Shown: one piece after another, positions 10,848-23,439 of the stretch | Position numbering within the stretch: the stretch's first letter is position 1 | Layout of the letters: every line of letters begins with the position of its first letter | Assembly: GCA_900073065.1 (NCBI GenBank) | Contig: FJOG01000011.1 | Coordinates: 124,001 to 188,000, forward strand | Direction: 5' to 3' | Length of the DNA stretch: 64,000 nt | Origin: Phialocephala subalpina | Taxonomy: Eukaryota > Ascomycota > Leotiomycetes > Helotiales > Mollisiaceae | The notes under the pieces: generated by a model | Seen by the model: the letters and a program-made list of their open reading frames with translations, nothing else | Databases searched by the model: none | Told to the model about the DNA's origin: nothing | Translations under genes and position numbers: made by a program

Positions 10848-11253
10848 GATGTGACGAGGCAGAAGAGTGAGAACCTGTGTGGAAGAGCTGGTGATTTGTT
10901 ATACGTATGACGGCTTGGATATAATAGAAACCGAGATTGAATTGTGGGAAAATGAGAACGAGGGCAAGTCTACCGCTGGAATTAGCGACTTCTGCTTATC
11001 AAGGGTTTTCCCCTTTGTATAAGACTTTGGACATTGAGCTTTTGTCCGCTTTTAGAATGAAATCAACTGTTATTCTTCTACTTTCTTTGTTAACAACGCT
11101 TTGTAATTATTAGCTTGCTTCTCCAGTTCTGGTTGTTGAGGGTGAGAAGGAGCAGGCGAGTCACGTGGAACGGGTTATTCAGGATCACGAGTTATCTTTG
11201 GCTTCATTGGGACCAATTACGATGGTGAATGGCCCCAACAGTAAAGGACAATC
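10848..11253. other. Short intergenic stretch
   Basis: About 400 bp between the DUF1810 start and the 3' end of the BNR-like gene. Nothing recognisable apart from a moderately AT-rich segment near 11050-11120. Confidence 0.45.
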
Positions 11254-12696
11254 TCATGGCAAGTCATCGATATTCACAACACTAACCCAAATGTTCTCCT
11301 TGTTCTCCGAGTAAGCAGTCACGAGCGTGTGCCCGACTTGAACTGCCACAGGATACGAGAATCCTTGATTCTTGTAATCTTCCATCTCATCAGCACTGTC
11401 CTTAACTCTAGGATTCGAGACTCACCTCTTGTGTCTGGCGCAATCTTGTCAGAAGCATTCGTTCTCAGGACGCCAACAGTCTTGTAAGAGAGATCGCTGC
11501 CACGAGACATGGCGATGGTCAATGGCTGTCGAATGAGCTCAGTGTTATTTCTTGGATTTGAGATGAGGTACCGGCTTTGTTTGTCGTCAAGCACGCCGAG
11601 GAATTGCTTTGTTTTAGCATCTGGGATATTGGTTTCGTAGACCTACTCGAATCTCAGCTGATTCTGGGATATTCAGGGTGAAATTCTTACCTTGTTTCCG
11701 TACGCTTCCTCAATGCCCGGATACCAATCCTTTCCCTCCTTATCATAAGTCATTTCCCACCAAACTCGCATGGAATTATTAGTAGGACTGATATCTCTCC
11801 AAAATCTCTGCCAATACCCCGGTCCATCATCTTGCTCAATCCAAACCGAATGCGTCACTTCCTGCAGACTGCTCCAATTATTCGCCGCATACAGCTGATC
11901 ATTGTACAACCAAGCACTCCACGCCGGGACCTTTGTCGGTTCCACCAATTGCGCATTCATCTCATCAGCCTTCTCGCAGAACTTCATCCCATACTCAGTC
12001 CCATATACCGTCTCATTATACAACTCAATGTACGTCCAATTGTTCTGATTCAACCAACAAGGGTCACCAATCGGCATCCCATCCACAGTTGAAAGCTGAC
12101 GTGCAATTCGTCCAGCCCCACGAGTTCCAGATCCGATATCACCCCAACAGAAGAAGTCTGTGGTTTCGCCAACTCCCCAGATCTCGGAATCTACTTCGAG
12201 GACAGCAAGGCCGCCAATTGCTCGTTGCCAGATAGCTTCGTTGCACCAGTAGCTGAAGTTGGCAACGTTGGTTTGGTTGGGAAGGAGCGCGGCTGGAAGG
12301 ATGGAGTGGCTCGGTGTCCAGGTGTAGCCTCCGTCGTGGGACATTGCGCCCCAGAGTTCCATTCCCATGGAGTCTTCGTCTATGACTGCGCTTGAGTGGA
12401 CCATGTAGACAGACGGACCGACAGCCAGGAGCTGAGGATGATGGGCATACTGGGTAGAATCAGCAACCAGATGGTCTTCATTGCTGCGCGCAACTTACTG
12501 TTCTGCCGATGAGGGTTCCATTGTATATCAAGACTTCTTTCTCTACTGGGATCTGGTCCCACCCGGCGTACAAGACATCTGAGTAATTCAGTGGAGGCGT
12601 GACTTGCCAGTACTCGTCCGGAGGAAGGATGCTAGCAACTGAGGTACACGACAAGAGAGCAAATAGAAACGCTAACGACAAAATACTAGAAATCAT
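11254..12696 (-). CDS. Secreted BNR/Asp-box (sialidase-like) glycoprotein
   Basis: Four exons: 12696-12499, 12449-11691, 11642-11426 and 11378-11254, with introns of 49, 48 and 47 nt. All carry GTAAG/GTGAG donors and the frames join exactly, giving 432 residues. The N-terminus is a clear signal peptide (MISSILSLAFLFALLSCTSV). An Asp-box of the form SHDGGYTW lies near residue 95. The late segments RQPLTIAMSRGSDL and HTLVTAYSENKENIWVSVV fit a beta-propeller of the BNR type. There are many NxT/S sequons. Known sialidases cleave sialic acids, but the catalytic Arg triad was not traced here, so enzymatic activity is not claimed. A cell-surface or secreted carbohydrate-active or carbohydrate-binding role is the best inference. 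Confidence 0.75.
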
Positions 12697-13668
12697 CGTG
12701 AATCAATGTACAGACTTTGTGATGCAATCGCTTTCTTTATTGGGAAGCTGCGAATTATACGATATCTTTATCTTCCTCCGGCAACCATGCTATCATCTCC
12801 GATATTGTTGTTGCATGATGCCATTGTTGCTCCACCGTACCGATGCAACTCTGCAAACGCAAATATGGGAAATTCTCCACCTTTGACTGAAGGCTTTTGA
12901 AGCTATTCAAAATGTAACGTTTAATTTCGACCCCACTTTTGCTCAGTGAGGAGTCTGCTATGATCTACAGTGCTGCAGGCACGCTCGGATCTTGCATCTA
13001 GCAGATAATTGGGATTAATCTTCGGTTCCGAAAAGATGAATCTGGATAGGAGATCTCGAGGAGCATGCAGGTGCAATGGATGCACGAGATGTCATTGAAG
13101 GAGTAAGAACTTTTGCAGCACACGAATCACTCTCGTTCCCACGAACCATGTGCTACTACTTATAATCAGGTACCAGACCAACAGCCGTGAGCATAACATG
13201 AACGTGTACGAACTGTTCCCGCCACTTCACACCAGTAGCATCTCCAGCTTTCGAGTCGATTGTCTCAAGCAACGAGGCGACACTTCAACACTTGTGAACT
13301 GCCGATTCATACCTATTGACACCGTTTTTAATGCACACACTTCCCGGAGACCGGTCAACGTGAAGTAACCGAATGTCCGGCGACACACGGGTCACTTGTT
13401 CCTGCAGTGCCTTTGTAGAAGAGGACCGTCGAATGCCCTCATGCAAAAACACAGTTTGGACCTCGGCACGCTTTGGCACGCTTCCCCACACGATGCAACC
13501 GCAAGCGAGGCTGACCCCAAACTTCAACCTCGAGCTTATGCACCCCAGATAACCCCTCCAGACCATGTCTCTTGTTCTCTATCTTCAACTCCATCTACTC
13601 TACGTTTCTTCTCCTCTACGACCTCCCTGAAACCATCCCTATCTATCAACACACCACAAATCTTCACA
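12697..13668. other. Divergent intergenic stretch
   Basis: About 970 bp between the divergent BNR-like gene and the nitronate monooxygenase gene, expected to hold both promoters. The pyrimidine-rich, ATG-poor stretch 13590-13668 directly before the monooxygenase ATG looks like a 5' leader. The open frame of that gene runs back to 13396 without an ATG, so no upstream coding is inferred. Confidence 0.5.
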
Positions 13669-14721
13669 ATGGCATCCCAAGCCCCCATAACCACCCCTCT
13701 CACCCTCCTCCTCAACATCAAACACCCCATCCTCCTCGCCGGCATGGCTCGCACCTCAGGCGGCCCCCTCGCAGCAGCAGTCTCCAACGCCGGAGGCCTA
13801 GGCTGCATCGGCGGACTGGGATATACGCCAACTCAGCTTCGTGAAATCATACACGAATTAAAAGCCAACCTCTCCTCTCCCTCCCTCTCCTTTGGCGTCG
13901 ATCTCGCATTACCAAAAATCGGGGAAGGAGCACGAAAAACGAATCATGATTACACACATGGACAATTAGATGAATTGATCACGGTCACTATCGAGGAGGG
14001 AGCGAAGTTATTTATTTCTGCTGTAGGGATTCCGCCTCCGCATGTTATTGAACGACTTCATAAAGCCGGAATTTTAGTCATGAATATGGTCGGCGCCCCA
14101 AAACATGCGAAGAAGGCGTTGGATGCCGGGGTTGATATTGTGTGCGCTCAAGGGGGAGAGGGGGGTGGACATACCGGGGATATCCCGAATTCGATTTTGA
14201 TTCCTGCTGTTTGTGATGTTGCAAAGTTGTATAGGCCAAAGATGCTGAACGGACAATCGGCACTGGTAGTTGCTGCTGGGGGGATATATAACGGGAGGAG
14301 TTTGGCTAGTAGTTTGATGCAAGGAGCGACGGGAGTTTGGGTTGGGACGAGATTTGTGGCTAGTACGGAGGCGGGGTGTAGTCAGGCGCATAAAGAGAGT
14401 GTGGTTACTGCTACGTTTGAGGATACGATTAGGACGTTGGTTCTTAGTGGGAGACCGTTGAGATGTAGGAGGAATGAGTGGACTGATAAGTGGGAAGCTC
14501 AGCCTGAGAAGATCAAGGAGTTGACGGAGAAGGGTGTGGTGCCCATTGAGTTCGATATGGAGGCTGGAAATGATGTTGATATCCCACATCTGATGGGTGT
14601 GGTGGCTGGAGTAGTCCAAGAGATCAAGCCAGCAAAGCAGATCGTGGATGACATGGTCTCGGAAGCTGTTGAGCAGCTGAAGCAGGCACAGACATTCTTG
14701 GGAGGACGAAGCAAATTGTGA
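13669..14721 (+). CDS. Nitronate monooxygenase (2-nitropropane dioxygenase type)
   Basis: A single-exon protein of 350 residues from the ATG at 13669 in good fungal context (TTCACAATGGCA). The NMO TIM-barrel pattern is complete: HPILLAGMARTSGGPLAAAV with SNAGGLGCIGGLGYTP at the N-terminus, IVCAQGGEGGGHTGDI with the conserved His region, the FMN-binding VVAAGGIYNGRSLASSLMQG, and GVWVGTRFVASTEAG. NMOs are FMN enzymes that oxidise alkyl nitronates such as propionate 3-nitronate. A second, differently built NMO-like gene lies at 36200-37288. No peroxisomal or mitochondrial signal is obvious. Confidence 0.9.
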   Translation: MASQAPITTPLTLLLNIKHPILLAGMARTSGGPLAAAVSNAGGLGCIGGLGYTPTQLREIIHELKANLSSPSLSFGVDLALPKIGEGARKTNHDYTHGQLDELITVTIEEGAKLFISAVGIPPPHVIERLHKAGILVMNMVGAPKHAKKALDAGVDIVCAQGGEGGGHTGDIPNSILIPAVCDVAKLYRPKMLNGQSALVVAAGGIYNGRSLASSLMQGATGVWVGTRFVASTEAGCSQAHKESVVTATFEDTIRTLVLSGRPLRCRRNEWTDKWEAQPEKIKELTEKGVVPIEFDMEAGNDVDIPHLMGVVAGVVQEIKPAKQIVDDMVSEAVEQLKQAQTFLGGRSKL

Positions 14722-14938
14722 GGAAGGAGATGAAAATGTACACTAGATATACTTGATGATTATGAAGGCAGCAGAAGCTCTGCAAATTTATTGATTGACA
14801 TAGCAAGCTCCTATAAACACCAAATCCACCAGCAGCGAGCACTTCGCTTGCTTTATATAACGCCAATCATCTGTTTGACCACCCTAAGAAACCTCGGTAG
14901 ACTTGTATGAATCGAGAGAGAACTACAACGCAACCTGC

Positions 14939-16285
14939 TCAGCCAAAATGCGGCAACCTAGCAGGCACGAACTCATCGTCATCTCGGACGGGGGACTTAT
15001 TCTCTTTGTCCACCTTGGTCGCAACAGGGGGAGAAATGGGACCTGGTTCTGAATAATCCTCATCCTGTGAGACAACCACATCGACCCTTTCTTCTGAGCC
15101 CGGAGCTTCCGTCTCAATGCTATCAACAGCTGGTGGCTCCAATTTCGACTCAGTGATTGGCACTTCTGATCCCTCGCCAGCATGAAGACCGCGCTCCATA
15201 GCTAACTTAGAAGCCGCTTGTCGCTTTCTTTCCACTTCTTGTTCCTCCTCATGTCGGACACTCTCCTCTTCTTGTTGAAGGTCTGTCAATGATGGGACAT
15301 CCACAAGTCCAGGACTAGCCATGTCGGGAGTATGGGTCTGAGAAGAAGAGTTTGTACGGCCAACTCCAGGCCTCGATTGTGACGGCAATGTTGTCCTTGA
15401 CATAGTCCTCGAGACATTTCTAGATCCAGATGGTCTCTTCCCTTTGCTACTTCTCGTCTTCCCACTACTTCTATCGTCTGTGGCCGTGTTGGTCATTCTC
15501 CTTTCTAGGACCATTGCAAATTCATCGTCTAGAGGAACGGCATCGTCTTCTCCATCGCTTGGGAACAAATCGCCTCGGGATCGGAAGGAATCCGATGTTT
15601 CGCCAGAGCTCGCTGTAGAGCTTCTATTTCTCGTATGCCCCTTCGTGCGATCTCTTTCATCTTCATCATGATCCCCCATCAACGGCTCCCCTTCATCTTC
15701 CCTAATCTCAGTCCCTCTCGCTCCCGGATGATCCTGCAAATCTGCCGCGCTAGGTTTATATCTCAATGTCCCGCCCAACTTGAACGGCAATCTCCCAAGA
15801 AAGCCCAACGCACTCGTACTCGGTATAACAGTCGGATCAGGATCTAGACTCTTCCTCCTCGGCCTCGTACCATAGCTCATCCCCCGGTTCCTTCTTGGAG
15901 CCTGATCCGTCCTCTCACTAGGACCGCTATGCGAACCACTTCCAGCCAGCAGACGATCTAATTCATCATTCCCCCAACCTCCCAGTACACCTCTATTCCC
16001 AAGCCCTTCATCTTCGTCCCAATCATCGTAGAAATCGAAACTTAGTTCTGCTCTTCCTCTCGTTCGTCCTCGTTCGCGCAATCGTCGCGCTCGCTCGTCT
16101 CGGTCTCCGCAACATTGTCCGGTGCATTGTTCGAAGCTGGACGCGATTGAGGATAGACATGGATTGATGTATTCATGCTGGAAAGTCCATATTCCTGCTG
16201 CTGCATTCTCGGTCGCTGATTCAGCGTTCTGGGAGATTTGGTTCCAGGTCTGTCGGATTCGGGGATCTTCGAGTAGAGGAGCCAT
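14939..16285 (-). CDS. Conserved fungal serine-rich, largely disordered protein
   Basis: A single exon of 448 residues from the ATG at 16285 (the open frame starts two codons earlier at a TTG). The first 60 residues (LEDPRIRQTWNQISQNAESA and HEYINPCLSSIASSFEQCTG) appear folded and probably conserved. The rest is low-complexity and rich in Ser, Arg, Asp and Glu. One short ordered block is ALGFLGRLPFKLGGTLRY, and a coiled-coil-like stretch QQEEESVRHEEEQEVERKRQ lies near residue 340. Similar proteins are often labelled serine-rich in fungal genomes. No catalytic motif is present and no function is assigned. Confidence 0.65.
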   Translation of the reverse strand: MAPLLEDPRIRQTWNQISQNAESATENAAAGIWTFQHEYINPCLSSIASSFEQCTGQCCGDRDERARRLRERGRTRGRAELSFDFYDDWDEDEGLGNRGVLGGWGNDELDRLLAGSGSHSGPSERTDQAPRRNRGMSYGTRPRRKSLDPDPTVIPSTSALGFLGRLPFKLGGTLRYKPSAADLQDHPGARGTEIREDEGEPLMGDHDEDERDRTKGHTRNRSSTASSGETSDSFRSRGDLFPSDGEDDAVPLDDEFAMVLERRMTNTATDDRSSGKTRSSKGKRPSGSRNVSRTMSRTTLPSQSRPGVGRTNSSSQTHTPDMASPGLVDVPSLTDLQQEEESVRHEEEQEVERKRQAASKLAMERGLHAGEGSEVPITESKLEPPAVDSIETEAPGSEERVDVVVSQDEDYSEPGPISPPVATKVDKENKSPVRDDDEFVPARLPHFG

Positions 16286-16826
16286 TGTCAAGGCTGATAT
16301 CAGATTAAGGATAGGTCATTGAAGGTTCAATCACTTAGGGGAGTGTATTTGGGGGATCGCAAGGTCTATCAGTGGAGGCCAGGTACAGTCAATGTTGTAG
16401 TACGATGTCCTAGCCTTGTCATGTTGTGTTAGGGTTTGTTTGAGTCGTGCCCAAATGTCGCATTGCACTCGTCAATGTAGCTCCACGTGATGAAGTGGGG
16501 CGCTCAGCCTTACGACGCCAATGATGAGGCTGAAGCTTCCTCGGAATCTTTATGTGAAGATCATTTGAGTGCGTTCAAGAGCTTATTGCTCTAGATTTCA
16601 AGTTCTGAGCAGTAGATATTAGTGGTGCAAATATTGGAGCCATAGAAGTGCCCTAATAAAGCACTCTGTTCAAAGACCTTATTCTTCACCTATTGCAGCC
16701 ACGATATATAGTGAAAGCTGCAAGAGCAAATCGATTGAGTGACGCTGTTGAGGCCGAGCAAATACAAAGAGCAACTGCCAGGAAGCTCATAAACTGATAT
16801 ACAAGCCCAGGTATCGCCTGAAATTC
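16286..16826. other. Intergenic stretch
   Basis: 540 bp between the serine-rich gene start and the taxilin 3' end. No gene seen; it presumably contains the serine-rich gene promoter. Confidence 0.45.
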
Positions 16827-18741
16827 TTAATGCTTGATGCCATTCGCAGATACTCCGTTGGTGGTCATTGTCGGTGGAGGAACTGGACCAAATGGCTTGG
16901 GGCCCTCAAGCTGAATCTCTTCCTCCGTGTCCTCATTGTAATCGCCCTCACTTCCGTGCTCGTCATCATCTTCCTCTCCATCACCATCCTCCCCTTCTTC
17001 ATCCTCATATTCGTAGTCGCTTTCCGTTTCCTCCAAGTCGCCTTCGACATAATCTCCCTCCTGGCTTCCGGCCACCATCCCCGCCATGCCACCAGCTACA
17101 CCTCTACCCTGCTTCTGCATCTGGTTGATTATGCTAGTCAGCTTGTCATTCTTCTTCCGCATGTCTTTAAGCTCGTCGTTTGTCTTCGTTCTCTCTTCGG
17201 CCATCTTAAGAATGTTCTGGTTAGTAAGATCATGCTTCCTGGTAAGGTTCATATTCTCCTTCTCGAGACGCTTCGTCTTCTTAGACATCTCCTCCATCTC
17301 TTTCCGGAAAGTTAAAAATAAGTCATTGCTATTGTTAAGGGTATCCTCCACCTAGTGGACATTAGTTCCACGATATATATATTGAAGTAAATGTTAAGAG
17401 AATAAAAAGTAACAGGAAGAAACACATCTGACAACGGAACCTCATTCATACCTGCTTGAATTTCTCTACATAGATATTGAGCTGATTCCGTAACTCCGAT
17501 TCGGTCTTCGAGAAGGTCAAGACTTGTGCATTCAGTTGGCGTGATCTTGCAATCTCTGCCTCGGCTGCTTTCTTTTCACGATCGAATCGACCAATGTTGT
17601 ACTGAACTTCTAACTCTTTCGACCGGAGGAGAGCATGGAAGTGGAGTTCGCGAAGCTCGTATTGATCGATCATGGACTTGAACCTTTGTTTGAATCTGCA
17701 GTTTGTTAGATCTGGGTCTCTGACATCTAATAGGGTAGCATACAGCTCGTCCATTTCAATATTGACAACCTGCGCTTGTGGATGATCCTTCGCTTCTTGG
17801 TAATCCTGTAATTGCCACAAGACTTGCTTGAACTTCTCGTCCCAACCGGCATGATTCTCTTTCTCGGTATCCTGGAGGGTCTTGTTCTCGTTCTATCCCA
17901 AATCAGCTTCAATCCACCTCACACCCGTCCCGAGTCAGCCAACGGACCTTGAGTCGATTATTCTCCTTCTGCAGTTCCCTACAGAGCTTCTCCAGCTTTT
18001 CCTTCAGGCTAGTCGTCTTCGTGAGGTCATGTCTCGCATTGTCTTTCTCCTTCTGAAGCTGATCGCCGCGTTTCTTGTTCTTCTGGTTTTCTCGCTCCAG
18101 GCGCTTCATATTTGTAAAGAGCTCCGAGACCCGGGTCTGCAACGTATCGATCCTTTGTAAGTCGTCCATTTTTACAGTGAGGTTGTTTAGCTCTCGGGCG
18201 TATTTGCGTCGTTCTCGCTCTTGAAAAGAAATAGTCAGTAAAAGCTCGTCACATCGCTTGCTCAGAGCGTCCAGCTTCGGACTAAAAGTCCACACGTATA
18301 ATCCAAGTATAGTTCATCTACTAAATAGCAGCCAGGAGGTTTCCCACAATCCATGAGGGGTAGGAGCAACATGGCAGCGCTGGACATGCAGAGTAACTTC
18401 TGACAGGTCCTATGCTCGGCAGATCATTCACAAACCGCGCAAACACAACTATTGAGACGGCGTAACCAACCAATTTCGGCCTCTTGCTCCTTGTCTCCTG
18501 CAGCATCGGACTCCAGTTGCGATATCTTCGCGGCAATCAAATTCGAGGCTTCAGTCGGATCGGTAGCTTTTTTCTGTTTTCCCTTCTTCCCCATCGCAGA
18601 TCCGGACTGCGCCCCAACATCGTGGTGGTGATGATGGTGTCCATTCGTAAACTCTGGGTGAGTATGGTTCGCAGGTATCGACGACGGGGTCCTAGAGCTC
18701 GCTGGTACGGATGTATGGGTTGAGTTGACAGAGGTCGACAT
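16827..18741 (-). CDS. Taxilin family coiled-coil protein
   Basis: Five exons: 18741-18471, 18219-17948, 17892-17744, 17695-17452 and 17351-16827, giving 486 residues. Taxilins are cytosolic coiled-coil proteins that bind syntaxins and nascent-polypeptide-associated complex in animals. Diagnostic stretches are KISQLESDAAGDKEQEAEI, NMKRLERENQKNKKRGDQLQ, SLKEKLEKLCRELQKENNRL, QRFKSMIDQYELRELHFHAL, RSRQLNAQVLTFSKTESEL and DLFLTFRKEMEEMSKKTKRL. The N-terminus has six His in a row and a Lys-rich patch, and the C-terminus is very acidic. Intron 1 is unusually long (251 nt) with a weak GTTGGT donor. Joining at its ATTTCTTTTCAAG acceptor restores EAEIERERRKYARELN, which fits the family. Confidence 0.88.
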
Positions 18742-19292
18742 GGTGCGTTTGGGAGCGGTCGTGGCTTTCGATCTTGAGCTGGCCTGCGCGAGCTCAGCTT
18801 CTGATCAACGAAGGATAGATGCGGCGCAAGGTAAAGCTCGTACTCTGTACACCCATAGACTCGCACTCCTATCGGCTTTGTTCTGGAGGAGATGTGTTGC
18901 AGAAGGAGCTTGGTTCAATCGAGCCTAGCGTCTATTCAAAGGTTGCCGTTTCAAAATCCAAATCACAAGAGATGAGGAGGCGAACCTCCAAGAGTTGTGC
19001 ACGAGAAAGGTAACAATATGGCTGGCAACACAACACAACGCAGGCAAAAGAGGATATAATGAGAGCTATATGATTCTGTGCCTCTTTCCAGTAGACTATA
19101 ATTTTCTACGATCACTGGAAGGCGCAACCATGCTGATTGGCCTCCCTGAAGCCATGACGATTATGCACTACTGGGAATAATTTTCAGAGCTTTTAGGCGA
19201 GATATGAAAATATTGGGTCCATCAAGCCTTCTCCTTCTCTGCGCAAGCTGTGCCGACTCATTGAAGATTCCTGCCATCGCCAATACAACAGG
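18742..19292. other. Divergent promoter region of taxilin and presequence protease
   Basis: 550 bp between two divergent starts. No coding signal. Both promoters and 5' leaders must lie here. Confidence 0.5.
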
Positions 19293-22200
19293 ATGTTACG
19301 AAACGCTTCGAAAGGGGCTGTACGAAAGGCAGTGACTGAGCTGGCCCAGTATCCCAAGCCCGGAGAGAAGCTCCATGGATTCACCCTCCTTCGCTCGAAG
19401 CACGTTCCCGAACTCGAATTGACAGCTCTACATCTGCAACACGACAAGACCGGAGCAGATTACCTCCACGTTGCCCGCGAAGACAAGAACAATGTGTTCT
19501 CCATCGGCTTCAAGACGAATCCACCGGACGATACGGGAATACCTCATATCCTGGAGCATACAACGCTATGTGGCAGTGAAAAGTAGCTAGCAACCGGGTC
19601 CTGAACATGAGCTGTGCTGAGTGCTTGTAGATATCCCATACGTGACCCCTTCTTCAAGATGCTGCCTCGAACGCTCTCGAACTTCATGAATGCATTTACT
19701 GCTTCGGACCATACCTTCTACCCATTCGCCACTACCAACGAGCAAGACTTCAAGAATCTGATGTCGGTATACCTCGACGCAACATTACATCCGCTATTAA
19801 AGCAGAGCGATTTCACACAAGAAGGATGGCGGATAGGGCCCGAGAACCCACAAGCTGTTGCCAGTGGATCTGCGAAGCCGGAGGATAACAAGCTGGTGTT
19901 CAAGGGTGTGGTCTACAATGAGATGAAAGGACAAATGTCAGATGCTGGCTATCTGTTCTACATCAGATATCAGGACCACATCTTCCCAGCAATCAATAAT
20001 TCGGGTGGAGATCCACAGAAGATGACGGACCTGACCTACGAACAACTGAAGAAGTTCCATGCCGAGCATTACCATCCAAGCAATGCTAAGGTCTTCACTT
20101 ATGGAGATATGCCCCTTGCAGATCACTTGCGGGAGGTCAACGCCCAACTGAGTGCTTTCGAGCGAATTCAAGGCGACATGGAGATCCGAAGACCGATAGA
20201 CTTGAGTGATGGACCAAAGAGTGTTACTGTGCCAGGACCTATCGACCCTTTGGTGGACAAGGACATGCAGTACAAGACATCGACGTCGTGGCTGATGGGA
20301 GACGCTACTAACATCCTCGAGACATTTTCTATTGGAATCATGTCAGCCCTTCTCATGGATGGATACGGATCGCCACTGTACAAGAACTTGATCGAAGCTG
20401 GCTTGGGTACGGACTGGAGTCCGAATAGTGGTTTTGATGGCTCTGGGAGAGTAGGAGTCTTCTCTATTGGGTTGACCGGAGTGAAAGAAGCCGACGTCCC
20501 GAAGGTGAAGGAAGCTATCTACAAGACATTCGAGGAAGCCCACAAGAACGGTTTCGAGAAATCCAAGGTGGACGGCTATCTTCACCAGCTCGAAATATCA
20601 TTAAAACACAAGACAGCAAAATTTGGAATGGGTCTCATGCAGAGAATCAAACCACAATGGTTTGAGGGAGTTGATCCTTTTGACTCTCTCGCCTGGAATG
20701 ACACTGTGTCAGCGTTTGAGGCAGAGTTCGCAAAGGGAGGCTACCTTGAAGGCTTATTGGAGAAATATCTGCTGAACGACAAAACGCTTACATTCACAAT
20801 GGTGCCCTCGGCTACCTATGGAGAGGAGCTCGTCTCAGAAGAGGCAGCGCGTTTGGCAAGCAAAATCGCACAAGTGATACAAGCTGTAGGAGGCGTATCA
20901 GAAGCTCGTTCTCAACTGGAGAAGCAGGAATTGGCTCTTCTGGAGGAGCAGGGCAAGACTATGACAGAGGACCTCAGCTGTTTACCAAGTGTTCACGTCA
21001 AAGACATTCCCCGACAGAAGGAAATTGTCGAGGTTCGAGAAGGCAAAATCGACAATGTCAACGTACAATGGAGAGAGGCGCCGACCAATGGCTTGACCTA
21101 CTTTCGAGCCGTCAATTTGTTCAAAGACTTGCCCGAAGAACTGCGAGCTTTGATTCCTCTCTTCACTGATTCGATCATGCGGCTCGGTACGAAAGATATG
21201 ACGATGGAACAGCTTGAGGATCTCATCAAACTCAAGACTGGAGGTGTCTCGGTTTCGTATTTCGGCTCATCGTCTCCTACAGACTTCAGATCATCAACAG
21301 AAGGTCTAAGCTTTGCGGGGACTGTTCTGGACCGGAATGTTCCAGAAATGTATAACCTTATCCGCAAGCTCGTGCTGGAGACCAATTTTGATAGTCCTGA
21401 CGCTCAGTCTCAAATTCGACAGCTGCTGCAGGGATCTGCGGATGGTGCCGTGAACAATATCGCATCCTCTGGTCACTCTTATGCCAGAAGCTATGCTCAC
21501 GCGGGCCTCACAAGCTACTTTAGAGCAAAAGAGCAAGTTGGAGGTCTGTCACAGGTGAAGCTTGTCACATCGCTTGCTTCTAGACCAGAAGCCGAAGGTC
21601 TTGCAGATGTCATTGAGAAGCTCAAGACAATTCAGAAGATGGCATTTGCTGGGTCAGATACTTTCCGGACAGCTATCACTTGCGGATCTGAGAGCGTCGC
21701 GACCAACGAAGCGGCTCTTCAAAGGTTCCTCTCTTCGCTCCCCAGCAACACCACAACTCCTTTGAAGATGCCAACTCCCGACTTCTCCAGGAACACGAAG
21801 ACGTTCTTTCCTTTGCCATATCAAGTATATTACGGAGCTCTTGCGCTCCCTACGGTATCATATGTATCTCCAGATGGCGCTCCGCTTCAAATTCTTTCTC
21901 AGCTTCTGACGCACAAGCACCTCCATCACGAAATCCGAGAGAAGGGAGGCGCGTATGGAGGAGGGGCCTATGCCAGCGGGCTCGACGGTGTCTTCGGATT
22001 TTACTCTTACCGTGATCCTAACCCCCAGAACACCATGTCAATCATGCGAAGTACTGGACAATGGGCGGTTGAGAAGCAATGGACCGACAGAGACCTCGAA
22101 GAAGCAAAACTGTCCGTATTCCAAGGTGTTGATGCTCCTCAAGCTGTCAGCGCGGAAGGCATGACTCTTTTCTCGTATGGAGTTACCGAGGAGATGCAGC

Positions 22201-22427
22201 AGACAAGACGAGAGCAGTTGCTCGATGTGACCAAAGAGCAAGTCCGAGAGGTCGCTCAGAAGTACATTGTCGATGCTCTCGCAAAAGACCAAGGTCGCGT
22301 CGTCTTCCTAGGCGAGAAGAAAACTTGGGTTGACGGGACGTGGGAAGTGAGAGATATGGGCATCTCTGCACAAGAGCCTGAAATCTTAGGCGAGGAGGAT
22401 GTAAAAGAAGCTGCCTTGGGATCATGA
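19293..22427 (+). CDS. CYM1: Mitochondrial presequence protease (Cym1/PreP, M16C metalloprotease)
   Basis: Two exons, 19293-19582 and 19631-22427, separated by a 48-nt intron. The join reads [20 protein letters not shown] and is exact. The 1028-residue product has the usual PreP length. The inverted zinc motif HILEH is at residues 85-89, and family blocks follow ([51 protein letters not shown], and [16 protein letters not shown] in the second half). PreP degrades cleaved targeting peptides and other unfolded peptides in the mitochondrial matrix. The Arg/Lys-containing N-terminus ([14 protein letters not shown]) is a plausible presequence. All core residues appear intact. Confidence 0.96.
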
Positions 22428-23439
22428 GAGATTATGTACAAACACTGTACAAGTACGTTCTACCTGTATACTACTGTATTCCACTCACCTGGATGTGGCG
22501 GCGTTTGCAGCATAGCGGGGCCAAGCATGAGCTTAGCACTGAGGGCTAGACCATCACGATATATAATACGATATTACGACGTCTTTGTCGATACCGCAAG
22601 CGCGATTTCTTGGCACTGTCACATGTTGAGATATTTCCTCTCCTGCGATATTTGTTTCACAGCAGACTCTTGGGTCATACTGCATAGCCTCAAGAGTCTT
22701 GTGGCCTTGCTGCAAGTATCCATTTAGTTCCATCTATTCACCCGCTCTCCTCAACGCTCCAACAAGCTCCAACACCCGACCGCAGGTAGGTCAACTCCAT
22801 GAGCCATTTTCCCTTCCCCTCATCAAACGCGCTGCGAACAGATAACACGTCTCCAGTCCCCTCAATGGCTGGCAGATCACTAGTCAAGTCCTCGGACTAG
22901 CGCAATATCAAGATAGCGGTCTTCGTAACCCTTCCTTACAAGTCGTGTGTTTCGGGATTGAGATCTCCGTCTATTTCAGACCTGTTGTCCTGGAGTTGTG
23001 GGACGACGGACTAAAGATGAGAGGACAAAGCATAGAGGACAGGGTGCGGCTTTTATGTTTGTACCGGCACTGGAGGTCTGGATTAGTTGTTGATTTGAAC
23101 TTCCCCAGACTTTGGAGCCATGAAATCCGATTAGGAGAATGGGTATAACGGCTTGGAGAGGTGATCTTGTGCTGTCAATACTGTCGTGTGCCTCGCTAAA
23201 CTATTTCTGCCCCTGACCATGGTACGGAAAGGGAGGCGTGTTACGTCATAGATATAAACGCAGGCCCAGCCCATTTTGATGATGCGGTATTTTATGGAAT
23301 TTCAAATATCAAGTAATTCTTCAATCGAGATCTAGCACTCCTCCACACTTTAGAACAGTGAACTGCCGTTGTAACAAATGTCTCGCCGAATGACTGTGCT
23401 TGTATGAGTGATTTTGGCATCGAGCAAGGATTCCGCGGC
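22428..23439. other. Intergenic stretch between presequence protease and ornithine decarboxylase leader
   Basis: About 1 kb with no supported gene. It contains the 3' end of CYM1 and the distal promoter of the ornithine decarboxylase gene. Short frames here lack domains. Confidence 0.45.
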
